Shown: positions 17,272 through 24,748 of the stretch, one piece after another
Position numbering within the stretch: the first letter of the stretch is position 1
Layout: each line of letters starts with the position of its first letter
Assembly (NCBI GenBank): GCA_963822145.1
Contig: CAWGGG010000004.1
Location: forward strand, 558,001-622,000
Direction of reading: 5' to 3'
DNA: 64,000 nucleotides
From: UBA5072 sp963822145
GTDB lineage: Bacteria > Bacteroidota > Bacteroidia > Bacteroidales > UBA10428
Translations under genes and position numbers: made by a program
Notes under the pieces: model-generated
Databases searched by the model: none
Told to the model about the DNA's origin: nothing
Seen by the model: only the letters and a program-made list of their open reading frames with translations

Positions 17272-17628
17272 TTATTCCTCCGTTACTTTTGCTGCTGATT
17301 CTTTCTTGTTTCTTCTCTTTTCGGCATACTCGATGGAGTATTTGTCCAGCCTGGTAGTAAGAAAACGGATCACTCTTTCATCACGTTTATACTCGACTTC
17401 CAGGGTTTTTACCAGTTCACCCGGAGCCCTGAACTCGATCATATTGAAAAAGCCGGTGGATTTTTTCTGGATGGGATAGGCCAGCTTACGCAATCCCCAA
17501 TTCTCCTCATTGATGATCTCACCACCCTTTGAGGCGATCACACCATGGATTTTTTCAACCGCTTCCTTCATCTGGGCCTCAGACAAAACGGGAGTTATAA
17601 TGAAAACGGTTTCATAATGGTTTAACAT
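17272..17628 (-). CDS. rpsF: 30S ribosomal protein S6
   Basis: 118 residues starting MLNHYETVFIITPVLSEAQ, with the family sequence NWGLRKLAYPIQKKSTGFF and a charged tail. It binds S18 and 16S rRNA. First gene of the operon; a -7 element is found 38 bases upstream. Confidence 0.97.
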   Translation of the reverse strand: MLNHYETVFIITPVLSEAQMKEAVEKIHGVIASKGGEIINEENWGLRKLAYPIQKKSTGFFNMIEFRAPGELVKTLEVEYKRDERVIRFLTTRLDKYSIEYAEKRRNKKESAAKVTEE

Positions 17629-17665
17629 AGTAAAGAATAAAATTTAGTTATTAAAAATCAGGACG

Positions 17666-17673
17666 CAAAGGTA
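17666..17673 (-). promoter_or_regulatory. -7 promoter element for rpsF-rpsR-rplI
   Basis: On the minus strand this reads TACCTTTG (then CGTCC), matching TAnnTTTG, about 38 bases before the rpsF start. Confidence 0.65.
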
Positions 17674-17730
17674 AGAAGATTTTTTATATAGTGAAATCCG
17701 GCAGCATTATTTTCACAGTCGCGTTTTCCT

Positions 17731-19131
17731 TTATAGCGTAACAGAATCACCCAGTTCCGGTATTACAACATTTTTAAATCCTTTTTCTTTCAGTTTTTCA
17801 CTGAAAAACTGCTGCGAATCAAATGCTCCGTGCACCAGGATCAGCTGTTTCACCTGCTCTTTGTTCTGACATTCCAGGAATTGGAGCATCTCATTGTAAT
17901 CGGCATGACCGCTGTATGAGTCCAGGCGTTCAACATCGGCGTTCACCTTGTAAACATTCCCGAATATGGATATCTCTTTTTCTCCGCGGAGAATCCTGGC
18001 ACCCAGGGTAGCTGGAGAACAATATCCTACTGCAAGTATCGTATTCTTAGAACTGGAGATGCTATTGGCCAGGTGATGCTTGATCCTTCCCGCTTCCATC
18101 ATACCCGAGGCGGAAATGATTATGCAGGGTTCCTGGATGTCATTAAGCTTTTTGGAATCTTCAACCTGCTGAATAAAATACAGGTCATTGAATCCAAAGG
18201 GATCCGGATCTGTTTCCATCAGGTCAAGTATCCTGTCGTTGAAACATTCCCGGTGCAGTCGGAATATGTTGGTGGCGTTTACAGACAAAGGACTATCCAC
18301 AAAAACTTTCAGTCGGGGCAGCTTGCCGCTGTTGTAAAAGGTGTTCAGTGAATAGATTACTTCCTGTGTGCGGCCTACGCTGAAAGAGGGAATGATCAGC
18401 TTACCCTTTTTCTCAACGCAGGTACGTTTGATCACCTCAAGTAGCTTTTCTTCTGCTGCTGCAGTGCTCTCGTGAAGCCTGTTACCATAAGTTGATTCAC
18501 AAATAATAACATCTGCCTGCAGGAAAGGTTGCGGCGACCGGAGAATCCTGTTCACAGGCCTTCCAATATCTCCGGTAAAGGCGATCCTTACTGTTTTCTC
18601 ACCCTCTCTGATCCTCAGGTTGACCACGCTGCTTCCCAGTAAATGCCCGGTATCGGTAAAAGTGACCTTGACGCCTTTGGTAACCCGGTAGGTCTTGTTA
18701 TAGGCAACACCTACAAAATACTGCATGGCTTGTTCAGCATCCGCTTTGGTGTAGATGGGCTCCAGTGGGGGTTGATTTTTCCTGGCTCTTTTTTTATTGT
18801 TCATTTCAGTATCATGCTCCTGGATCTTACCGCAATCGGCGAGCATTATCGAACATAAATCGCGTGTGGCATGTGTGGTAATTATGGTGCCCTCAAAACC
18901 AAGCTTGGCAATATATGGAATCAGTCCGGAATGATCAATGTGGGCGTGACTGAGAATGAGGTAATCGATGTCCCTGGGACTAAAGCCCAGATTGCGATTC
19001 ATAGCATCAGTGTCCAGGCCTTTGCCCTGGTACATCCCGCAATCGAGCAGTATTTTTTTTCCATTATCAAGCGTAATCAGGTGTTTACTGCCTGTCACTT
19101 CGCGCGCTGCCCCAAGGATTTGAATTTTCAT
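17731..19131 (-). CDS. MBL-fold beta-CASP ribonuclease-like protein
   Basis: 466 residues. The N-terminal metallo-beta-lactamase core has HAHIDHSG (near residue 61) and later GDIG, which bind two metals. The middle part has beta-CASP features (IPSFSVGRTQEVIY, then SASGMMEAGRI), and the C-terminal RMMBL segment has SGHADYNEML and LVHGAFDSQ. Proteins of this type (YsgC/CPSF-like) are predicted RNA or nucleic-acid hydrolases in the cytoplasm. The target is not known from sequence. A TATGTTTG -7 element lies 26 bases upstream, back to back with the xylose regulator gene. Confidence 0.9.
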   Translation of the reverse strand: MKIQILGAAREVTGSKHLITLDNGKKILLDCGMYQGKGLDTDAMNRNLGFSPRDIDYLILSHAHIDHSGLIPYIAKLGFEGTIITTHATRDLCSIMLADCGKIQEHDTEMNNKKRARKNQPPLEPIYTKADAEQAMQYFVGVAYNKTYRVTKGVKVTFTDTGHLLGSSVVNLRIREGEKTVRIAFTGDIGRPVNRILRSPQPFLQADVIICESTYGNRLHESTAAAEEKLLEVIKRTCVEKKGKLIIPSFSVGRTQEVIYSLNTFYNSGKLPRLKVFVDSPLSVNATNIFRLHRECFNDRILDLMETDPDPFGFNDLYFIQQVEDSKKLNDIQEPCIIISASGMMEAGRIKHHLANSISSSKNTILAVGYCSPATLGARILRGEKEISIFGNVYKVNADVERLDSYSGHADYNEMLQFLECQNKEQVKQLILVHGAFDSQQFFSEKLKEKGFKNVVIPELGDSVTL

Positions 19132-19156
19132 AATGGTAATTTTCTTTACGGGTATA

Positions 19157-19164
19157 CAAACATA
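19157..19164 (-). promoter_or_regulatory. -7 promoter element for the MBL-fold gene
   Basis: TATGTTTG on the minus strand, 26 bases before the start codon of the beta-CASP gene. Confidence 0.55.
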
Positions 19165-19189
19165 AGCATTTTATTGCCATGTTTATTAA

Positions 19190-19218
19190 AAACTTAGTGT
19201 AAATTGTACGCTAAGTTT
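19190..19218. promoter_or_regulatory. Palindromic operator of the xylose operon, overlapping a promoter
   Basis: AACTTAGTGTA (19191-19201) and TACGCTAAGTT (19207-19217) are inverted repeats with one mismatch and a 5-base spacer; the outer pair 19190/19218 also matches. TAAGTTTG (19212-19219), a TAnnTTTG -7 box for the Nudix gene, overlaps its right half. A regulator bound here should block transcription. The Nudix regulator itself is the natural candidate. Confidence 0.7.
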
Positions 19219-19265
19219 GGAAATGAGAATCTTTATTTCTAATTTGGTGGTATTAAAGGACCGCG

Positions 19266-19985
19266 ATGGCAAATCTTAACCCACATGTGTCTGTCGACTG
19301 CGTGATTTTTGGCTTCCAGGCAGGAAAACTGGAAGTCCTTTTGATCGAACGTGAAAAGGTTCCCAAGAGTCATCTTAGGGGTCATAAACTGAAGCTGCCG
19401 GGAAGCCTTATATCTGAAACAGAGGATCTGGATATTTCGGCCATCAGGACGCTTAAAGAACTTACAGGTTTTGATAATATCTTCCTGCGACAATTTGGCG
19501 TTTTCGGATCTCCGGGCAGGCTTTCCCCGTCTGATGACCTGGCCTGGTTGAGAAGAACCAGCGGACTCATGGTGGACAGGGTGGTGACCATTGCGTATTT
19601 TTCCCTGATCAAAATTCATGAAAGCAATATCACGGATAAAACAATCTGGCACCCGGTGGATGATCTACCGGAATTGATTTTCGATCATAACCATATTATT
19701 AAAAAGGCATTGGAGGCACTTCGGAAGGAGATCCGTACCGAACCGCTTTGTTTTGAATTGTTGCCCAAAAAGTTCACCATACGGCAGATGCAGGATCTTT
19801 ACGAGGCTATTCTGGGAGAGAGACTGGATAACCGGAACTTCCGGAAAAAGGTCAGACCCATGGCCTTTCTGATCGCCCTTCCTGAAAAAGAGAGGGCGGT
19901 CAATCATAAACCTGCGCAGCTGTTCCGGTTTGATAGGAAACTTTATGAAAGGCACAGGAAAGTAGTAAGCGGATTTGATCTTTAA
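19266..19985 (+). CDS. Nudix-type transcriptional regulator of the xylose operon (NrtR/AraR-like)
   Basis: 239 residues. Residues 8-140 are a Nudix fold, and residues 155-239 are a winged-helix domain (FTIRQMQDLYEAILGERLDNRNFRKKV) as in NrtR-type regulators. The Nudix box is degenerate: the REUxEExG core reads RTLKELTG, losing two glutamates that bind metal, so catalysis is unlikely and ligand sensing is expected. The related arabinose regulator AraR of Bacteroides is of this class. Gene order with xylB-xylA-xylE is the arrangement known in Bacteroides, so I infer a sugar-responsive repressor of this operon. An AAAGGA ribosome-binding site precedes the start. Confidence 0.85.
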   Translation: MANLNPHVSVDCVIFGFQAGKLEVLLIEREKVPKSHLRGHKLKLPGSLISETEDLDISAIRTLKELTGFDNIFLRQFGVFGSPGRLSPSDDLAWLRRTSGLMVDRVVTIAYFSLIKIHESNITDKTIWHPVDDLPELIFDHNHIIKKALEALRKEIRTEPLCFELLPKKFTIRQMQDLYEAILGERLDNRNFRKKVRPMAFLIALPEKERAVNHKPAQLFRFDRKLYERHRKVVSGFDL

Positions 19986-20013
19986 CCAGCCCACAACCCA
20001 CAACATAAATTAG

Positions 20014-20058
20014 AACTAACAACTAACAACTAACAACTAACAACTAACAACTAACAAC
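20014..20058 (+). repeat. Heptamer array (unit AACTAAC) ending at the xylB start
   Basis: About six tandem copies of a 7-base unit fill the spacer between the regulator and xylB and stop directly before the ATG at 20060. They take the place of a ribosome-binding site. Confidence 0.9.
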
Positions 20059-20059
20059 C

Positions 20060-21574
20060 ATGTACCTCCTCGGTTACGACATTGGCAGCTCCTCGGTTAA
20101 GGCCAGCCTGATCGCTATTGAAACAGGCCAATGCAAAGCAACTTCTTTTTATCCCAAACAGGAGATGCCCATTACTGCGGTGAAACCCGGCTGGGCAGAA
20201 CAGGATCCGGACATGTGGTGGGATAATCTTAAACTTGCCACTTCCGATGTGATCACTCAGGCCGGTATTTCAGGCGAAGGGATCAAAGCCATCGGAATTT
20301 CTTACCAGATGCACGGATTGGTATGTATTGACAGTGATCACCGGGTTCTGCGGCCTTCCATCATCTGGTGCGATAGTCGCGCTGTTGAGATCGGATCCCG
20401 GGCCATGGCTGAAACCGGCGAAGAACGTTGCCTCAGTCACCTGTTGAATTCACCCGGCAACTTCACCGCTTCAAAACTGAAATGGGTCCTGGAAAATGAG
20501 CCGGGCACCTTTGAAAAGATTTTCAAGGTGATGCTCCCCGGTGATTTCATAGCACTGCGTCTCACCGGTGAAGTCTGTTCCACCATCCCCGGCCTGTCAG
20601 AAGGTATGTTCTGGGATTTCCAATCCCTGGCTCCGGCAGATTTTCTTATGGACTACTATGGTTATTCTGCAGCGCTGCTGCCGGAACTGAGACCTACTTT
20701 CAGCGAGCAGGGCAGGGTGAACCGGGCTGCTGCCCGGGAACTGGGACTACAGGAAGGCACTCCGGTATCCTACCGTGCAGGAGATCAGCCCAATAATGCA
20801 TTCTCCCTCAATGTACTGGAGCCGGGTGAAATTGCTGCAACGGCCGGCACTTCAGGTGTGGTCTACGGGATTTCTGACGTAGTTCGTTATGATCCAAACT
20901 CCCGTGTAAACACCTTTGCACATGTCAATTATTCGCCTGAAAAAACCAGGCTTGGTGTATTGTTGTGCATTAACGGTACCGGCATCCTGAACTCCTGGTT
21001 GAAGCGAAATGCCGGTTTTGCTGTCGCTGGTTATGAGGCTATGAACGATGCAGCGTCGTGTGTTCCCGTTGGCTCCGATGGATTGGTTATCCTGCCTTTT
21101 GGCAATGGCGCAGAAAGGATGCTCGGCAATCAGGATCCTGGATGTTATTTCTCCCATATCGATTTTAACCGGCACAGCAACGGTCATCTTGCCCGTGCTG
21201 CTCAGGAAGGCATCGTATTTGCCTTTCATTATGGCATGGAGATCATGAAACAAACCGGGATACGGCCTTCGGTTATCCGTGCCGGCAAAGCCAATATGTT
21301 CCTGAGTCACATATTCCGGAGTACACTGGCCGGCATTAGCAATGCGACCATTGAACTTTACAACACCGACGGCTCTCAGGGTGCTGCCCTGGGCGCCGGA
21401 GTGGGGGCAGGCTATTACAGGTCCTTTAAGGAGGCTTTTGGCGGATTGAAAAAACTTGATACCATTGAACCCGAACCTGAAAATTCCAGCGCTTACCAGG
21501 ATGCCTATGGCAGATGGCTGGAGGAATTGAAGAAACTAACAACTAACAACCAACAACTAAAAACCAACAACTAA
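20060..21574 (+). CDS. xylB: Xylulokinase
   Basis: 504 residues of the FGGY sugar kinase family. The N-terminal domain starts YLLGYDIGSSSVKASLI (phosphate-binding loop) and has SYQMHGLV; the C-terminal domain contains YRAGDQPNNAFSLNV with the catalytic aspartate and the GSQGAALGAG ATP-binding stretch. It phosphorylates D-xylulose, made by the next gene product, to enter the pentose phosphate pathway. The last dozen residues (LTTNNQQLKTNN) are encoded by intergenic-type 7-base repeats and are not part of the family. The gene is in operon with the regulator, xylA and xylE. Confidence 0.95.
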   Translation: MYLLGYDIGSSSVKASLIAIETGQCKATSFYPKQEMPITAVKPGWAEQDPDMWWDNLKLATSDVITQAGISGEGIKAIGISYQMHGLVCIDSDHRVLRPSIIWCDSRAVEIGSRAMAETGEERCLSHLLNSPGNFTASKLKWVLENEPGTFEKIFKVMLPGDFIALRLTGEVCSTIPGLSEGMFWDFQSLAPADFLMDYYGYSAALLPELRPTFSEQGRVNRAAARELGLQEGTPVSYRAGDQPNNAFSLNVLEPGEIAATAGTSGVVYGISDVVRYDPNSRVNTFAHVNYSPEKTRLGVLLCINGTGILNSWLKRNAGFAVAGYEAMNDAASCVPVGSDGLVILPFGNGAERMLGNQDPGCYFSHIDFNRHSNGHLARAAQEGIVFAFHYGMEIMKQTGIRPSVIRAGKANMFLSHIFRSTLAGISNATIELYNTDGSQGAALGAGVGAGYYRSFKEAFGGLKKLDTIEPEPENSSAYQDAYGRWLEELKKLTTNNQQLKTNN

Positions 21575-21583
21575 CAACTAATA
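21536..21583 (+). repeat. Degenerate heptamer array spanning the xylB stop and xylA leader
   Basis: Repeats related to AACTAAC/AACCAAC at a 7-base period, running from within the last xylB codons to just before the xylA start at 21586. Confidence 0.85.
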
Positions 21584-21585
21584 AC

Positions 21586-22914
21586 ATGAAGCTTACCATT
21601 GGAAGAAAGGAATTCTTTCCGGGAATCGGAAAAATTCAGTTCGAAGGTCAGGGATCAAAAAATCCCCTGGCATTTCGGTGTTATGACGAGAAACGCGTGA
21701 TAGGCAATAAAACCATGAAGGATCATCTTCGGTTTGCTGTGGCCTACTGGCACTCCTTCTGTGGAACGGGAGGGGATCCTTTCGGTCCGGGAACCAGGAT
21801 CATGCCCTGGAATGATAGTTCCGATCCTATCCAGCGGGCAAAGGACAAGATGGATGCGGCCTTTGAATTTATTACCAAGATGGACATACCCTATTACTGC
21901 TTCCACGACATTGACCTGGTTGACGAGGGCAACCTTTTTACCGAATACGAGAAACGGCTGAAAACCATGGTTGATTATGCAGCAGGTAAGCAGAAAGAAT
22001 CTGGCGTTAAGCTGCTCTGGGGTACAGCCAATGTATTCTCCAATCCCCGCTATATGAATGGAGCCTCTACCAATCCCGATTTCAACGTACTGACCTGTGC
22101 GGCTTTACAGGTTAAGAATGCTTTGGATGCGACGATTGCCCTGGGGGGTGAGAATTATGTATTCTGGGGAGGCCGTGAAGGCTATATGAGCCTGTTGAAT
22201 ACGCATATGAAACGCGAACAGGATCACCTGGCCAGGTTTTTACATACCGCCAGGGACTACGCTCGTAAGAACGGGTTCAAAGGATGGTTCTTCATCGAAC
22301 CCAAACCCATGGAACCCACCAAGCACCAGTACGATTTTGATGCAGCCACGGTGATAGGCTTTCTGCGGCATTACGGACTCGATAAAGACTTTAAATTGAA
22401 CGTGGAGGTTAATCATGCCACTCTTGCCGGTCATAGTTTTCAGCATGATCTCCAGGTGGCTGCCGATGCCGGTATGCTGGGCAGCATGGATGCCAACCGG
22501 GGAGATGCTTTCAATGGCTGGGATACTGATCAGTTCCCAATCGACCTGTATGAACTGACGGAAGCCATGCTTGTCATATTGGAAGCAGGTGGTTTCCAGG
22601 GAGGCGGCATCAACTTTGACGCTAAAATAAGGCGGAATTCAACCGATCAGGAGGATCTCTTTATTGCCCACATATCCGCCATGGACGCCTTCGCCAGGGC
22701 GCTGACCATTGCCTCTAATATTATGGAGAAGTCACCCTATCTGAAAATGCGGAAGGACCGGTATGTCTCTTTTGACAGCGGTAACGGAAAAGCCTTTGAA
22801 GAAGGCAAGCTCAGCCTCGAGGACCTGCGCAACCTGGCACTTATTAACGGCGAACCTACGCAGATCAGCGGAAAACAGGAATTATTTGAATCAATTATCA
22901 ATATGTATATTTAA
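21586..22914 (+). CDS. xylA: Xylose isomerase
   Basis: 442 residues, the length of class II xylose isomerases. Catalytic His lies in YYCFHDIDLVDEG. Metal-binding signatures are VFWGGREGY, GWFFIEPKPMEPTKHQYDFD and LNVEVNHATLAGHSFQHDL. It interconverts D-xylose and D-xylulose in the cytoplasm. The gene sits 11 bases after xylB and 64 bases before xylE, with a palindromic element in the latter gap. Confidence 0.98.
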   Translation: MKLTIGRKEFFPGIGKIQFEGQGSKNPLAFRCYDEKRVIGNKTMKDHLRFAVAYWHSFCGTGGDPFGPGTRIMPWNDSSDPIQRAKDKMDAAFEFITKMDIPYYCFHDIDLVDEGNLFTEYEKRLKTMVDYAAGKQKESGVKLLWGTANVFSNPRYMNGASTNPDFNVLTCAALQVKNALDATIALGGENYVFWGGREGYMSLLNTHMKREQDHLARFLHTARDYARKNGFKGWFFIEPKPMEPTKHQYDFDAATVIGFLRHYGLDKDFKLNVEVNHATLAGHSFQHDLQVAADAGMLGSMDANRGDAFNGWDTDQFPIDLYELTEAMLVILEAGGFQGGGINFDAKIRRNSTDQEDLFIAHISAMDAFARALTIASNIMEKSPYLKMRKDRYVSFDSGNGKAFEEGKLSLEDLRNLALINGEPTQISGKQELFESIINMYI

Positions 22915-22920
22915 AAGGAT

Positions 22921-22956
22921 ACACCCCGACGGGGTGGTACCACCCCGTCGGGGTGT
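22921..22956. repeat. 36-bp perfect palindrome (REP-like) between xylA and xylE
   Basis: The 36 bases are their own reverse complement, centred on GGTACC, with each half containing the inner palindrome CCCCGACGGGG. An A-rich stretch follows. It could form a strong hairpin or cruciform that stabilises or attenuates the xylA end of the transcript. GC content is far above that of the surroundings. Confidence 0.9.
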
Positions 22957-22978
22957 CAATAAAAAAAAACTACGGAAC

Positions 22979-24631
22979 ATGGCATTTATTGATACAACGT
23001 CTAAATCTGCGGGATCGGCCTTTCAAAAGGGGAATCCCGTTTATATCATGGCACTGACTCTGGTTGCAACCCTGGGAGGACTTCTTTTCGGCTATGACAC
23101 AGCAGTAGTGAACGGCGCAGAGAAATCACTCGTGGAGTTATATATAACCAGGATTCTGGACCCTGCCAATCACGACTATACACTTTCCCTCATTGGCCAG
23201 TATAAGGTACTGATGACCTGTGTCATTTACCTGGTTTTCCTCATTATTTCAGCACAGATAGTCAGATTGACCGGGGCCAGAAAAGGTATATCGGTAAGTG
23301 CTGCATTGCTTGCCATGGTTACCATCTGGGCTATAACTTTTCTCAGGAAAGCTATTCCTGTTGAGGGACCTGAACTACAGGATACCGCAGATGCCATTAA
23401 AGGATTTGTTATCGCGAGTGCATTGATCGGCTGTATTATCGGGGGTGCTTCGGCCGGGTTCATCTCAAAATCGTTGGGAAGAAAAAACGGGCTGATGCTG
23501 GCAGCTGTTGCTTTCTTTTTGTCAGCCATCGGTGCATGGAAGCCCGAATTGTTCAATGTTTTTGGAACATTACCGGTGTACTCTTTTGTCGTTTATCGCA
23601 TTATCGGAGGTATCGGGGTTGGAATTGCCTCAATGATTTCTCCCATGTACATAGCAGAAATAGCACCCGCTGGTGTCCGCGGAAAACTGGTATCCTGGAA
23701 CCAGTTTGCCATCATCTTTGGTATGCTGGTCATTTACTTCGTTAATTATTTTATTGCCCGTCAGGGTGATGAACTGTGGCTGATCGAGGAGGGCTGGCGC
23801 TGGATGTTCTTTTCAGGAGCCATACCGGCTGGGATCTTTCTGATTCTGCTGTTCTTTGTACCTGAAACGCCACGCTACCTGGTGATGAAAGGAAAGGAAG
23901 ATAAGGCCCTGGAAGTGCTCAATAAAATCTCAGGCAGGGAGCATGCCAGGGGCATCCTGTCAGAAATTAAGGAGACTATTCACGAAAAGAGCGCTCCCTG
24001 GCTTTCCTTCGGGTTCTTTGTTATTTTTATCGGCATCATGCTCTCTGTTTTTCAGCAGTTTGTGGGTATCAATGTTGTGCTTTATTATGCGGGCAATATA
24101 TTCCGCAATATGGGATCTTCGACAAATGCATCACTTTTACAAACGATCATTATAGGAATTGTCAATCTGACTTTTACTGTAGTGGCCATTCTAACAGTGG
24201 ATAAATTTGGACGGAAACCACTCATGATCATTGGAGCATTAGGTATGGCAGTCAGTATGATCGCTCTTGGTTTTGCCTTTTATACCGGCAATCCTGGTCT
24301 GGGGGCACTTATATTTATGCTGACCTACACGGCATCTTTTGCCATGAGTTGGGGGCCTGTAACCTGGGTACTGCTGGCGGAAATTTTCCCGAACAGCATC
24401 CGGGGCGCCATGTCCATTGCCGTTGCAGCACAGTGGATCGCCAACTGGATCATTTCATTCACTTTTCCCATGATGAACGACAACCAATGGCTGACCAGGC
24501 TGTTTAACCATGGTTTCTCGTATTGGATTTACGGAGTAATGGGACTGATGGCTGCTCTTTTCATGTGGAAACTGGTACCCGAAACGAAGGGGAAAACGCT
24601 GGAAGAGATGGAAAAGCTATGGAAGAAGTGA
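22979..24631 (+). CDS. xylE: D-xylose/proton symporter, MFS sugar porter
   Basis: 550 residues, 12 predicted membrane segments. Start MAFIDTTSKS is chosen because upstream codons run through xylA and the palindrome. Sugar porter signatures are GYDTAVVNG in helix 1, RIIGGIGVGIASMISPMYIAEIAPAGVRG, VPETPRYLV, FQQFVGINVVLYYAG (QQ...N sugar site) and VPETKGKTLEEME. An extra loop between helices 1 and 2 and an insert before helix 4 are typical of Bacteroidota copies. It imports D-xylose with a proton through the inner membrane. Last gene of the xylose operon. Confidence 0.93.
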   Translation: MAFIDTTSKSAGSAFQKGNPVYIMALTLVATLGGLLFGYDTAVVNGAEKSLVELYITRILDPANHDYTLSLIGQYKVLMTCVIYLVFLIISAQIVRLTGARKGISVSAALLAMVTIWAITFLRKAIPVEGPELQDTADAIKGFVIASALIGCIIGGASAGFISKSLGRKNGLMLAAVAFFLSAIGAWKPELFNVFGTLPVYSFVVYRIIGGIGVGIASMISPMYIAEIAPAGVRGKLVSWNQFAIIFGMLVIYFVNYFIARQGDELWLIEEGWRWMFFSGAIPAGIFLILLFFVPETPRYLVMKGKEDKALEVLNKISGREHARGILSEIKETIHEKSAPWLSFGFFVIFIGIMLSVFQQFVGINVVLYYAGNIFRNMGSSTNASLLQTIIIGIVNLTFTVVAILTVDKFGRKPLMIIGALGMAVSMIALGFAFYTGNPGLGALIFMLTYTASFAMSWGPVTWVLLAEIFPNSIRGAMSIAVAAQWIANWIISFTFPMMNDNQWLTRLFNHGFSYWIYGVMGLMAALFMWKLVPETKGKTLEEMEKLWKK

Positions 24632-24640
24632 CTTGGTAAA

Positions 24641-24670
24641 AGGGACGAGGGACAAGGGACGAGGGACGAG
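24641..24670 (+). repeat. Heptamer array (unit GGGACRA)
   Basis: Four copies at a 7-base period after xylE, of the same unit as at 16405-16434. Confidence 0.85.
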
Positions 24671-24692
24671 AAGAGGTTACTGAGTAGGGAGT

Positions 24693-24716
24693 AGGGGCAA
24701 GTTGCGACCTGCCCCT
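24693..24716. terminator. Possible hairpin between xylE and the DUF4954 gene
   Basis: AGGGGCA pairs with TGCCCCT around a 10-base loop between convergent genes. It lacks an adjoining T tract, so its role as terminator is only likely from position. Confidence 0.4.
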
Positions 24717-24748
24717 TAATGATTTTTGAACGGAATTAAAAAGTCTAT

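Noticed and set aside
22763..22978. A longer xylE frame beginning inside xylA
   Set aside because: It runs through the 36-bp palindrome and adds sequence not related to sugar porters.
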